The position numbers were made by a program, and so were the translations under genes. Shown piece after piece: positions 27,093-35,427 of a DNA stretch of 64,000 nucleotides. The notes below the pieces were generated by a model that did no database searches, was not told the origin of the DNA, and worked only from the letters and a program-made list of their open reading frames with translations. This DNA comes from Hydrogenovibrio sp. JE_KL2 (GTDB taxonomy: Bacteria > Pseudomonadota > Gammaproteobacteria > Thiomicrospirales > Thiomicrospiraceae), in assembly GCF_009296185.1 (NCBI RefSeq), contig NZ_WBJR01000005.1, positions 186,001 through 250,000 on the forward strand. The letters are read 5' to 3'. Numbering within the stretch: the first letter of the stretch is position 1; every line of letters starts with the position of its first letter.

Positions 27093-27295
27093 AAGGTTAA
27101 TGATAGTGATGCTGGGGGAACCAGCTATGAGTTGATCTGCAAAAAGAAAATATTTCAAAACACAGGATTGAAATGATTTTCATAACTGAACATTGCACAT
27201 TCAACCAGTGTCTGTTCGTGAAACACGATTGCTTAAAGTAAAAGGCTGAGGCACTTATATTTTTATTCACGATAAGCTTTTGGGTGCTAAAGAAC

Positions 27296-27307
27296 AAACG
27301 TTCGTTT
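27296..27307. promoter_or_regulatory. TetR-operator-like palindrome
   Basis: AAACG-TT-CGTTT has two perfect 5-bp arms, a pattern common for TetR-family operators. It lies 227 bp before the TetR-type gene at 27534. The pairing with that regulator is inferred from proximity only. Confidence 0.35.
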
Positions 27308-27533
27308 CTATTCTTGCCTTTAAAGGGATAAATAGCAATAGCAAATAAAATTTAATTTTTTTTCTGGTGATAAGGCGTGTCTATGATCCAGTCGCCTTCA
27401 GTGTTTTCTATCGCCTGAAAGATAGAGTTTTGAGGAATAATTGATCTTTTATAAAGACATTCAACGAAAGTCATTCAAGCGGCGGTTTCGAGTAAAATAA
27501 CCTCAGAGACTGAATATTTAAGGTAATGATGAC

Positions 27534-28112
27534 ATGAGTTCTTATGATCGCATACTGATGTGCGCTACAGAGTTGTTCTCTAAAGAAGGTTATGAAGCCG
27601 TCTCCATGAGAGAGATCGCCAAATCAGCAGGATTGCATACGGTGTCTTCTGTGTATAACCATTTTAAAGATAAACAAAGTCTGTATGAGGCGACATTAAA
27701 ATCAGTTTGTGATCATCACAACTCTGAAGTTTGCTCGGTACTTTGCGGAGATGAAAGGGCGGAAGACAAACTTAAAAAGATGATTGCCCTAAATATCAAA
27801 AGGATGGCGGACAATATGACGTTTCGACGTTTGATTTTGAGGGAGCTGGTGCAGAATGATCCCGATAAATTAAAGTTCTTGGCGGAGAAAGCCTTGTCGG
27901 AAAGTTGTCGGCAATTGGAGGCGGTATTGGCTGACATCAATCCGAATGCCGACCATCACTATGTCATTACTTCTTTGCTTGGGTTGATTTTGTTTCATTT
28001 GCAGGTGGCTGGCATGAGAGATTACTTACCCGCAGTAGAACAAAAGCATCATAATATAGATTATTTGGCAGAGAAAATTTTTGCAACGACCATGGCCAAT
28101 CTGGCTATTTAG
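27534..28112 (+). CDS. TetR-family transcriptional regulator
   Basis: The 192-residue protein has an N-terminal TetR helix-turn-helix (about 5-50, MREIAKSAGLHTVSSVYNHFKDKQSLYEA) and a helical ligand-binding domain with several Cys (SVLCG, SCRQLEA). It probably represses a target until a small ligand binds. No obvious target gene is adjacent; a self-operator at 27296 is possible. ATG at 27534, preceded by a weak AAGG. A strong two-way terminator separates it from sodB. Confidence 0.88.
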   Translation: MSSYDRILMCATELFSKEGYEAVSMREIAKSAGLHTVSSVYNHFKDKQSLYEATLKSVCDHHNSEVCSVLCGDERAEDKLKKMIALNIKRMADNMTFRRLILRELVQNDPDKLKFLAEKALSESCRQLEAVLADINPNADHHYVITSLLGLILFHLQVAGMRDYLPAVEQKHHNIDYLAEKIFATTMANLAI

Positions 28113-28146
28113 CACTCAATTGACAAGTATGGGTTGTCAAGAGACA

Positions 28147-28174
28147 TAAAAAAACCGGCATAGGCCGGTTTTTT
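28147..28174. terminator. Bidirectional terminator between the TetR gene and sodB
   Basis: A run of A, then CCGGC, an ATAG loop, GCCGG and a run of T form a 5-bp GC core extended by seven A-T pairs, usable from both strands. The convergent stops are at 28112 and 28201. Confidence 0.9.
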
Positions 28175-28200
28175 TGGTTTGTGCTTTTGTGCTTAAGCGA

Positions 28201-28812
28201 TTAAGCTTTTGCAGCCGTGTAAAGTTCAGAAACTTTATCCCAGTTAACCACATCCCACCAAGCTTGCATATAAGCTGGGCGAAGATTTTGATAACGTAGG
28301 TAATAAGCATGTTCCCAAACGTCAAGACCAAGGATTGGTGTTCCTTTGACTTCAGCAACGTCCATTAGCGGGTTGTCTTGGTTAGGCGTTGAAGAGATTT
28401 CCAACTTACCGTCAGCAGAAACTGTCAACCATGCCCAACCTGAACCGAAGCGCGTTGCACCAGCTGTGTTGAACTTTTCTTTCATAGCGTCCAAGCCGCC
28501 GAAAGTGGCATTGATGTCATCAGCCAACGCACCTTTTGGCGCGCCCATGCTGTCGCCAGTCATGATGTTCCAGAAGAAAGCATGGTTCCAGTGACCACCG
28601 CCGTTGTTACGCACAGCTGGAGAGATAGAACCAGCGTTCGCACAAAGTTCCTCAATAGACTTATCTTCGTACTCTGTACCTGCAATCGCGTTATTCAGAT
28701 TGGTGATGTAAGTGTTGTGGTGTTTGGTGTGGTGAATTTCCATGGTGCGAGCATCGATGGAAACTTCAAGCGCATCATAATCATAAGGTAGATCTGGAAG
28801 CGTAAAAGCCAT
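28201..28812 (-). CDS. sodB: Superoxide dismutase [Fe]
   Basis: The 203-residue protein matches iron superoxide dismutase. Metal ligands are visible: His in [15 protein letters not shown], His in [11 protein letters not shown], and Asp/His in [16 protein letters not shown]. The AGxTxxGSGWAWL part ([13 protein letters not shown]) is the usual Fe/Mn family signature. The lack of a signal peptide places it in the cytoplasm. It is monocistronic with its own promoter region at 28813-28986, in which no operator was recognised. Confidence 0.95.
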   Translation of the reverse strand: MAFTLPDLPYDYDALEVSIDARTMEIHHTKHHNTYITNLNNAIAGTEYEDKSIEELCANAGSISPAVRNNGGGHWNHAFFWNIMTGDSMGAPKGALADDINATFGGLDAMKEKFNTAGATRFGSGWAWLTVSADGKLEISSTPNQDNPLMDVAEVKGTPILGLDVWEHAYYLRYQNLRPAYMQAWWDVVNWDKVSELYTAAKA

Positions 28813-28986
28813 GTGTCTGTCCTTTTCTGTTTGGTTTGTTTAGCTTGCCTAAAGTGTTTAGACAAAGTTGAATGACTAATTGGTTATTTTAGCGAGTTAA
28901 TCTCGATTGTAAATATCGCGAGGGCAAATAACCGAGTAAAACCCTTGGTTATTTGCCGATGTGCAGAGTTTGTCAGTAGTTTGGGT

Positions 28987-29280
28987 TTAAAAGATATTGT
29001 CTAAATGCTCTGGAGGCGGCGCGATATCCGATAGTTTTTCGACCTCATTTGGCGGCATTTGCATGTAATAGCCTTTAATGGCAATATGTTCAAGCACCTC
29101 TTTGGCGTCCGCTCGTGGCAGCTTTCGGTCGGCAGTGAGCTCAAAGTCAATGACGTGTTCAGGCTCACCGAACATCACAAAAAACTCTTGTGGCAATTCC
29201 TCCAACCCTTTTTCTTTGAGCACATAAAGGTAAAGTTCCTGTTTCTTCGGACTTTTGTATGCGGAGATGGTTTGTGTCAT
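28987..29280 (-). CDS. YcgL-domain protein
   Basis: The 97-residue protein matches the YcgL family (DUF709): SAYKSPKKQELYLYVLKEKG at the N-terminus, LPQEFFVMFGEPEHVIDFELT, and GYYMQMPP near residue 75. The family is common in gammaproteobacteria, often near rnd (RNase D) or minC, but its function is unknown. Here it stands alone. ATG follows AAGGAACG. Confidence 0.88.
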   Translation of the reverse strand: MTQTISAYKSPKKQELYLYVLKEKGLEELPQEFFVMFGEPEHVIDFELTADRKLPRADAKEVLEHIAIKGYYMQMPPNEVEKLSDIAPPPEHLDNIF

Positions 29281-29554
29281 GAACGTTCCTTAGCAATTGG
29301 TGGTCGAGCTTAGTTTTTTGCAAGCTTCTGTGAAAATAAAGGCGGTATTTTAACGGTCTTGCGCCTAAAAGTGAATGTTGTGGACGTTTTTGGGCGAATA
29401 ATTTCTTGACCTTAACCGTTGATTTTTTTATGCTTATTCGCCGCTTTTTGCCCGCTGTAGCGAAAAAGAATACAAGAATAAGCTGTTTTAGCTGGGTGTT
29501 TGTAGAGATTTTCTATAAAAAGTGAAGGTCAGTTTTAAGAGCAAAGGAAATAAC

Positions 29555-30526
29555 ATGTTTGGGAAAAGGGTCGTAGTATTAGGTGGCGCAGGATTCGTTG
29601 GGCGTGCGGTTGTCAATGAGCTGTCGAAGCAAGGCTATGAAGTCCGTGTCGGTGTGCGTCGCCCTGAACGTTTCCGTGATTACGCGTTGTTCCCGAACAC
29701 GAAATTGTTTGCCATCAAAGATTACCAGGACGAAGCTTTACTGAAAGGCACATTCGAGAACTGCGATATTGTGGTGAATCTTTTGGCGGATTTGACTGCG
29801 GGGATCGAAGCGCTTCCAAGTAAAGACCTAGTGTTAGCCAATCAAAAAGTGAAGAAAGCCATTGAGCTGTCTCAGGCAAAAAGAGTGGTGTCACTCTCTC
29901 AGATTGGCGCGGACGCTACTCGAGCAGAAAATACGCGTTTGCAGCAGTTGGGCGAATCAGATGCGATTATGTTGGCGATTGCCAATACCCAAAACACCAT
30001 TCTACGTTCCAGCCTATTGCTAGGGGAAGGGGATATGGTAACAACGTTTTTCCGTAAGCAATTGACCTTGGCCAGTATTTTGCCTGTCGTTAACGCGTCT
30101 TCAATGGTGCAGCCATTGGCTGTGGATGAGTTTGCAAAAGCCTTGGTTGTGACATTAAACGACACGGCTTCCTATGGTCAAAAAGTAGAAATCGCCGGTG
30201 AAGAACGTCTGACCGTGCGTCAGCTGGCGGAGCTGGTTGCTGAGTTGATGGGCAAAGAATCTGCATTGGTCTTTCCAATGTGCAAGCTGAATGCGAAGTT
30301 TATGTTGAAGCTGGGTATGTTGGCGCCTGTTAAATCCGTAAGTGCGGTATCTATGGACATGTTGGCGATTGATTTGGTGACGGACAATGATTTCTCCAGC
30401 CAGTTCGGGTTTGTTCCGCGTAGCTTAGAGCAGGTATTGTCTGCCTATTTGTTACCGACAAAAGTTCGTGACCGTTATAATTTCTTCCGTAAGGAAGCCG
30501 GGCGTAATACGGATGACTTGGTTTAA
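29555..30526 (+). CDS. NDUFA9-like NAD(P)-binding protein (atypical SDR)
   Basis: The protein of 323 residues is an atypical short-chain dehydrogenase, starting with the Rossmann motif VVVLGGAGFVGRAVVNEL. The family (complex I NDUFA9 subunit family in bacteria) is NAD(P)H-binding with unclear enzymatic role; some relatives act in ubiquinone or sugar-nucleotide metabolism. The start is placed at ATG 29555, 6 nt after an AAAGGA ribosome site, rather than at an in-frame GTG 33 bp upstream. It is followed by a good terminator and stands alone. Confidence 0.82.
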   Translation: MFGKRVVVLGGAGFVGRAVVNELSKQGYEVRVGVRRPERFRDYALFPNTKLFAIKDYQDEALLKGTFENCDIVVNLLADLTAGIEALPSKDLVLANQKVKKAIELSQAKRVVSLSQIGADATRAENTRLQQLGESDAIMLAIANTQNTILRSSLLLGEGDMVTTFFRKQLTLASILPVVNASSMVQPLAVDEFAKALVVTLNDTASYGQKVEIAGEERLTVRQLAELVAELMGKESALVFPMCKLNAKFMLKLGMLAPVKSVSAVSMDMLAIDLVTDNDFSSQFGFVPRSLEQVLSAYLLPTKVRDRYNFFRKEAGRNTDDLV

Positions 30527-30544
30527 GTCGATAAGTTTTTAAGT

Positions 30545-30569
30545 AAAAAGCGCCGCTGGCGCTTTTTTT
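30545..30569 (+). terminator. Rho-independent terminator after the NDUFA9-like gene
   Basis: AAAAAGCGCC, a GCT loop, GGCGCTTTTT and more T residues form a 10-bp stem, 18 bp after the stop. Confidence 0.88.
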
Positions 30570-30726
30570 ATATCTACTGATTCAGGATTCCTTCATAAAT
30601 CGGCGCTGGGTTTTCGTTGAGGCTTTTCCAAAACTTGGTATATGATACCGACAGGTGAGTCGTGTTTGATGTGAACACTTTTTCATTAAAGTAATAGATG
30701 AAGGTCTCAGCCAAAGGAGCATTAAA

Positions 30727-30921
30727 ATGGGATGTAATGTAGGTGGACTTGATAGAAAATTACGGATTCTTGTCGGTATTATCATACTGTTGATCGGTAT
30801 GGGGATGAGCAGCTGGTGGGCGCTTATCGGCTTGATTCCATTGATTACCGGAATTATGGGATGGTGTCCGGCGTATCTATTGTTTGGCGCAAACACCTGT
30901 AAAACGGAAGACAAGCAATAA
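30727..30921 (+). CDS. DUF2892 small membrane protein (YgaP-like transmembrane domain)
   Basis: The 64-residue protein has the DUF2892 layout: NVGGLDRKLRILVGIIILLIGMG and then ALIGLIPLITGIMGWCPAYLLFG. There are two transmembrane helices and the conserved WCP-Y-LLG-like end, with a Cys near residue 47. This is the membrane part of the rhodanese YgaP, here without the rhodanese domain. Such proteins are frequent in sulfur oxidisers. ATG follows AAAGGAG. Confidence 0.85.
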   Translation: MGCNVGGLDRKLRILVGIIILLIGMGMSSWWALIGLIPLITGIMGWCPAYLLFGANTCKTEDKQ

Positions 30922-30975
30922 GCTTGGAATGCACAAAATTATTTACCTGAGATTAAGTTGTCAGGTAAAAAAATA

Positions 30976-31001
30976 AAAACCTAGTCCATGACTAGGTTTT
31001 T
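30976..31001 (+). terminator. Rho-independent terminator after the DUF2892 gene
   Basis: AAAACCTAGT, a CCATG loop, ACTAGGTTTT and more T. A second hairpin just upstream (TTACCTGA at 30943 with TCAGGTAA at 30961) would work better for minus-strand transcripts. Confidence 0.85.
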
Positions 31002-31054
31002 TTATCTTTATAATTTAATAAGATAACAATGCTTTGTGGCAAAAAGGGTAATGA

Positions 31055-32326
31055 ATGCAAATTTACTTGGTAGGTGGCGCGGTTCGAGATGAACTGCTAG
31101 GGCTGAAACCTCATGAGCATGACTGGGTTGTAGTCGGTGCGTCGCCGCAAGAATTGCTTGATAAAGGATTTCAGCAGGTTGGAAAAGATTTTCCTGTCTT
31201 TTTGCATCCGGACACCAAGGAAGAATATGCGTTGGCTCGAACCGAGCGCAAAGCGGGAAAAGGGTATCACGGCTTTGAGGTTTTTGCCGACCCTTCAGTT
31301 ACTTTGGAGGACGATTTGATCCGCCGGGATTTGACGATTAATGCCATTGCCAAGTCAGATGAAGGCGAGTTGATTGATCCTTATGGTGGTGTCAAAGACC
31401 TTGAAGACAGAAAGTTGCGTCATGTCTCGGATGCGTTTGTGGAAGACCCTTTGCGTGTGCTGAGAGTTGCGCGTTTCGCCGCCAAGCTTGCACCTTTTGG
31501 CTTTACATTGGCAGAAGAAACGCGAGCATTGATGCAGGAAATGGTACATTCCGGCGAATTGTCTGATCTGACCCCAGAGCGCGTGTGGCAAGAAGTGACG
31601 AAAGCGCTTAAAACCGCTAAGCCGAGTATTTTCTTTGAGGTTCTAAACGAGGTCGGGGCTGTAGCCGTTTTATTCCCTGAGCTTTACCAGTTGCACGATG
31701 TCACGCAGCCGGTTCAATACCATCCAGAAGGCGATGTGTGGATTCATACCATGATGGTGTTGGATGCGGCGGCGGATTTGTCGGATAGTTTGAATGTCCG
31801 CTTCGCTGCGTTAGTTCATGATTTAGGGAAAGGCATCACCCCTAAAGAACTTTGGCCGAAACACCACGGACATGAAAAAGCGGGACTGCCTTTGGTGAAA
31901 GCGATGTCGGAGCGTTATCGTTTGCCAAAGCAAACCTTGAGCTTTGCCTTGAAGGTCACCGAGTATCATGGCATTGTCCACAAGGTGCTGGATTCTGAAG
32001 GCAAGCCACATTTAAAGCCTCAAACGTGTCTGAAATTGCTGAACTTAACCAAGGCATTCAAGCAAACGGATGAGTTGGCTGAACTCTTGACCGCTTGCGA
32101 AGCCGATGCGAGAGGACGCTTGGGGTTTGAAAACAGGCCTTATCCGCAAAAAGCATTTTGGTTGGCGTTGGCTGAAGCGGGTAGCCAAGTCGATAATCAA
32201 GCCATTTTGGCGACGGGTGTTCAGGGCGCAGAGATTGCAGAAGCCATCGAGCGAAAACGTATTGAACTGATTGAAGCCTACATGACTCATTATGCGGCGA
32301 AAACAGACGGCGCTGCAAATGTATGA
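31055..32326 (+). CDS. cca: CCA tRNA nucleotidyltransferase (multifunctional CCA protein)
   Basis: The 423-residue protein is the gammaproteobacterial CCA-adding enzyme. The nucleotidyltransferase start [14 protein letters not shown] and EHDWVVVG are followed by the NTP-selection region ([15 protein letters not shown]). A C-terminal HD domain ([32 protein letters not shown]) is typical of the forms with extra phosphatase and phosphodiesterase activity. It adds and repairs tRNA 3' CCA. The stop codon TGA overlaps the first base of a dispersed repeat at 32326. The fieF-like gene starts 22-25 bp later. Confidence 0.95.
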   Translation: MQIYLVGGAVRDELLGLKPHEHDWVVVGASPQELLDKGFQQVGKDFPVFLHPDTKEEYALARTERKAGKGYHGFEVFADPSVTLEDDLIRRDLTINAIAKSDEGELIDPYGGVKDLEDRKLRHVSDAFVEDPLRVLRVARFAAKLAPFGFTLAEETRALMQEMVHSGELSDLTPERVWQEVTKALKTAKPSIFFEVLNEVGAVAVLFPELYQLHDVTQPVQYHPEGDVWIHTMMVLDAAADLSDSLNVRFAALVHDLGKGITPKELWPKHHGHEKAGLPLVKAMSERYRLPKQTLSFALKVTEYHGIVHKVLDSEGKPHLKPQTCLKLLNLTKAFKQTDELAELLTACEADARGRLGFENRPYPQKAFWLALAEAGSQVDNQAILATGVQGAEIAEAIERKRIELIEAYMTHYAAKTDGAANV

Positions 32327-32344
32327 AAATCTGCCAGGTTGGGG
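32326..32344 (+). repeat. Short dispersed repeat at the cca-fieF junction
   Basis: AAAATCTGCCAGGTTGGGG begins on the last base of the cca stop codon. Its G-run (extended to 32346) is the only purine-rich stretch before the next start, so it may act as the ribosome site of the fieF-like gene. Confidence 0.85.
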
Positions 32345-32347
32345 GGC

Positions 32348-33334
32348 ATGATGTTGGATAACCAGAGGAAAGAATACAGGCTGGTGAGAATTGCAACCTA
32401 CGCTTCAGTGTCTGTCGCTATCCTTTTGATGGTGATTAAGGCATTTGCTTGGCTGGAAACCGGCTCAGTAGGGATTTTGGCATCGCTATTGGATTCGGCG
32501 GTTGATATTGTTGCTTCGCTGATGATTTTGTTTGCAGTGCGTTTGGCGCAAGAGCCGGCGGATTATGAGCATCGATTTGGTCATGGCAAGGCGGAACCGT
32601 TGGCGGCATTGGCGCAAAGTGTGTTCATTGCCGGTTCAGCGCTTTATTTGATGATTCATGCCTTGCAACGCCTGATTGATCCGGTCGAAGTGCAGGATCC
32701 TCAGCTCGGTGCTTGGGCAATGTTGTTGTCGTTATTGATGACCACTTTGCTGGTGATGTTCCAGAAGTACGTGGTTCGTAAAACCAATTCCACGGCGATC
32801 GAGGCCGATGCACTACATTATTTTTCTGACTGGATAGCCAACCTGGCAGTTTTGTTAGGTCTGTTGTTGTCCGTTTATGGTTGGATTGATTCCACACTAG
32901 GTCTATTGATTGGGGCTTGGATCGGTTGGCAAGCGCTTGTGCTGGCTAAACAGTCTGGCAACCAGTTGCTGGATCACGAGCTTCCTGAAGATATTCGTAA
33001 CCAAATACGCGATATCGTGCTGGCGCATGAAGATGTAGAAGGGTTTAACGACTTAAGAACTTACCGATCAGGACCAACGATTTTTATTCAATTGGATTTG
33101 GAGTTGGATGACCACTTGAGTTTGGTGGATGCCCATCATATTACCGAAGAAGTCACGCGGTCATTGGTTGAGGCTTTTGAAAATGCTGATGTATTAATTC
33201 ACCAAGAGCCGGTGAGTATTCGTGACGACCCGGAACATCATCAGTGGGAAATGGAAAATCGCGAAGACTTTGTTTCAGAACTAGAAAGCCAAGTGGAAGA
33301 GCATACTGAAGAGCAATCAGGCACTAAGACCTGA
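32348..33334 (+). CDS. fieF: Cation diffusion facilitator (FieF-like metal efflux)
   Basis: The protein of about 328 residues has six transmembrane helices and the FieF-type metal-site motifs ASLLDSAVDIVAS and DALHYFSDWIANLAV. The cytoplasmic C-terminal domain (about 215-300) has the ferredoxin-like fold with VEGFNDLRTYRSGP and DAHHITEEV. The family exports Zn2+ or Fe2+ in exchange for protons. An acidic tail rich in Glu follows. ATG 32348 or 32351 are both possible; an upstream TTG lies inside the repeat and is unlikely. It is close after cca. Confidence 0.87.
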   Translation: MMLDNQRKEYRLVRIATYASVSVAILLMVIKAFAWLETGSVGILASLLDSAVDIVASLMILFAVRLAQEPADYEHRFGHGKAEPLAALAQSVFIAGSALYLMIHALQRLIDPVEVQDPQLGAWAMLLSLLMTTLLVMFQKYVVRKTNSTAIEADALHYFSDWIANLAVLLGLLLSVYGWIDSTLGLLIGAWIGWQALVLAKQSGNQLLDHELPEDIRNQIRDIVLAHEDVEGFNDLRTYRSGPTIFIQLDLELDDHLSLVDAHHITEEVTRSLVEAFENADVLIHQEPVSIRDDPEHHQWEMENREDFVSELESQVEEHTEEQSGTKT

Positions 33335-33346
33335 TTGCCGTTTGTA

Positions 33347-33925
33347 TTAAAGGGTTTTCGAGAAGCTGAATGCGCCGCGAATATCGCCTTTGTTAAAGCC
33401 GACGGCTTTATCATGAGGGTAGAGTTCATTAAGTTTCTGTTTAACTGCTGGCGCAATGTGTGTGCCGTGGCAGCTTAAGCAAACCGCTCCTGTCGGAATG
33501 GGTTTCATATAACGGTAGGTCGGTTTGCCATCCACTTTGATGACTTCGCTATATTCCATTTGTTTGACAGGAATGCCCGCCATTTTTTGCGCTTCAAAAT
33601 CGTTTAGAACCGCCACTTCCCATTTGTCAGGTGTCGCTGATGCCCCACGAGGCTTTAAGCTGACGCGGTTGACGTGCCATCCACTAGACTTGGAAAGGTT
33701 TGCAGCAATTTCTGGTGCTTTGGTCTTACAGAAAGATAAAGCGTGAACCGGGCCGCCATTTTTCATGGCGTGCATCAATTCAGGCTTGAGCTTTCCGAGA
33801 AATTCTTTTGCAAGTACTCGGCTCTGTTGGTCAAGTTTTTGCGTGTCTGTCTGAGCGTAGGCAACAAGAGGGGTTGCTAAACTCAGAGAGATAAGTGTTG
33901 CACTGACGAAGGTTTGTGTTTTCAT
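33347..33925 (-). CDS. Periplasmic c-type haem protein with DUF3365 (Tll0287-like) domain
   Basis: The 192-residue protein has a signal peptide (1-24, ending AYAQ) and a DUF3365/Tll0287-like domain, with a single haem c site CLSCH near the C-terminus (about 153). Family members bind one haem and are proposed to act as redox sensors or electron carriers. ATG follows GGAGTC. It is convergent with the fieF-like gene, with only 12 bp between stops. Confidence 0.82.
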   Translation of the reverse strand: MKTQTFVSATLISLSLATPLVAYAQTDTQKLDQQSRVLAKEFLGKLKPELMHAMKNGGPVHALSFCKTKAPEIAANLSKSSGWHVNRVSLKPRGASATPDKWEVAVLNDFEAQKMAGIPVKQMEYSEVIKVDGKPTYRYMKPIPTGAVCLSCHGTHIAPAVKQKLNELYPHDKAVGFNKGDIRGAFSFSKTL

Positions 33926-33961
33926 GCTGACTCCTTATGCTTGGGACTGAAAATGAGTTGT

Positions 33962-34000
33962 CTATAAATTAATTTAATTTATAAAATAAATTATTTATAG
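33962..34000. promoter_or_regulatory. AT-rich inverted repeat between divergent genes
   Basis: CTATAAATTAATTTA and TAAATTATTTATAG form 14-bp arms with a one-base bulge and a loop of about 10 nt. It lies between the divergent haem protein gene (start 33925) and the efflux adaptor gene (start 34176). It may be a promoter or regulator site. Confidence 0.35.
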
Positions 34001-34175
34001 TTAGCATAGTTTAACTCTAATTTTTCAATCCTTGAAACACTATGGAAAAACGTGGAATTCAGCCAAAACAAAGTTTGAATTCTGGGTTTTGGGGGATTAA
34101 CCGTTATAATGCAGCATAGCTAAAAACGGGTTTTAGTGGTTTTGTTAATGTGACTCGAAGAAGAAGGAAGGCGCT

Positions 34176-35426
34176 GTGGGATTGCCGAAAATTGAAAATC
34201 CAAGTTTGAAGAACGGGATAATAGCGATTCTGATTCTGGTATTTGTGTTTCTGATTGTTGGTTACATGATTAGCACTAAACCCAAACCGCCTACTGTCGA
34301 GATCAAGCAAAAAGTCTGGCCGATTGAGGCCAAAACCATTTCTTTGGGAGATGTTGTTCCGGTTCAGTCGTTGTTTGGAACGGTTGAGTCGAATGCGTTG
34401 GTAACGGCGTCTTCTCCAGTTGCCGGTGTGGTCGAGCAGGTTTGGGTGAAAGATGGGGATGAAGTGAAAAAAGGTCAGACTCTTGTGGCCTTGTCGGATG
34501 CTGATATCGAGTTGCCTTACCAAATCGCCAAAGCAGACGTTGAAGATACTCAAGCGCAGCTACAGTTACAGGCGCTCGCCTATAAGTCGAATCAAGCAAA
34601 ATTGGACAACGAGAAAAAAGTTTTGTCGATTCGTGAAGCGGATGTGCAGCGTAATCAAGAATTGATTAAAAAGAATCTTGCCTCGCAATCCACGTTGGAT
34701 ATCACCAAAGAAGCTTTGTTGAAGCAAAAGTTGTCGGTGGTTAATGCAAACTTGTCGGTAGAAGAAAATAAATTGAAAGTCACCCAGCTCAAAGCTCGCT
34801 TGGAGAAGGCGAAGGCCAATTTAAAGCAGGCGGAGATCAATCGTAGTCGCGGGGTGGTGATTGCACCTTATGATGCCCGTGTTGCCAAGTTGTCGGTGTC
34901 AGCGGGTGATAGAGTTGGCGTTGGTGCGGCGCTGGTCAGCTACTATGGACTGAATAGTTTGGAGCTAAAAGCCAGAATTCCAGTATCGGAAGTGAAGAAG
35001 ATTTACCATGCAATGCAACAGGGCAATCAATACTATGCTGAGTATGTTGCTTATGGTGAACACTACAAATTGCCTTTGAAGCGCTTGGCGGGGGAGGCCT
35101 CGACCAGCGGTTTGGATGCGTATTTTGCCTTGCCGGACAGTCTTGCCAGTGTCAGACCCGGAGATTTGTTGCAAGTAAGCCTTCAACGTGAAGCGATTCC
35201 GAATGGGTTTGCGGCGCCTTACTCCGCGCTTTATGGTTCGAATCGAATTTATATCGTCAAAAACGGCATGCTGGAACGTAGAACGGTTGAGGTATTGGGC
35301 GAAACTCAGGTCAATCAGCAGACTTGGGTGTTGCTGAAAGGCGATGTTGCAAATGGCGATCAACTTGCGATAACTCATTTGCCGAATGCAATTACCGGAC
35401 TCAGAGTGTCGGTGATGGGGCATTAA
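34176..35426 (+). CDS. RND efflux periplasmic adaptor (HlyD/AcrA family)
   Basis: The 416-residue protein has one N-terminal transmembrane helix (about 12-33). A lipoyl half motif (VTASSPVAGVVEQVWVKDGDEVKKGQTLVALSD), a long coiled-coil hairpin (about 115-215), the second lipoyl half (GVVIAPYDARVAKLSVSAGDRV) and a beta-barrel part follow. It would link the RND pump encoded 1 bp downstream with an outer-membrane channel. No TolC gene is in this operon. The start is GTG at 34176, after a GAAGGAAGG ribosome site. Confidence 0.88.
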   Translation: MGLPKIENPSLKNGIIAILILVFVFLIVGYMISTKPKPPTVEIKQKVWPIEAKTISLGDVVPVQSLFGTVESNALVTASSPVAGVVEQVWVKDGDEVKKGQTLVALSDADIELPYQIAKADVEDTQAQLQLQALAYKSNQAKLDNEKKVLSIREADVQRNQELIKKNLASQSTLDITKEALLKQKLSVVNANLSVEENKLKVTQLKARLEKAKANLKQAEINRSRGVVIAPYDARVAKLSVSAGDRVGVGAALVSYYGLNSLELKARIPVSEVKKIYHAMQQGNQYYAEYVAYGEHYKLPLKRLAGEASTSGLDAYFALPDSLASVRPGDLLQVSLQREAIPNGFAAPYSALYGSNRIYIVKNGMLERRTVEVLGETQVNQQTWVLLKGDVANGDQLAITHLPNAITGLRVSVMGH

Positions 35427-35427
35427 C

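Larger units (their letters stand above)
26918..27533. other. Gap of about 0.6 kb between mscS and the TetR gene
   Basis: No convincing protein gene is seen. It holds an orphan minus-strand terminator-like hairpin (27065-27092, T-rich tail to 27056) and a TetR-operator-like palindrome (27296-27307). A 28-codon minus-strand frame (27183 to 27097, beginning M-K-I-I-S) ends just before the terminator and has no clear ribosome site. A minus-strand small RNA or small protein gene is possible. Confidence 0.4.

Noticed and set aside
27097-27297. A 66-codon minus-strand frame in the gap before the TetR gene
   Set aside because: No ribosome site at its start and no recognisable domain. Only the shorter 28-codon part next to the terminator is kept as a weak possibility.
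32838-32853. CCAACCTGGCAG followed by TTTT inside the fieF-like gene, close to the dispersed repeat
   Set aside because: Only 12 contiguous bases match and one base is missing, and it encodes the conserved helix IANLAVLLG. It may be a decayed copy or chance, so it is not counted.
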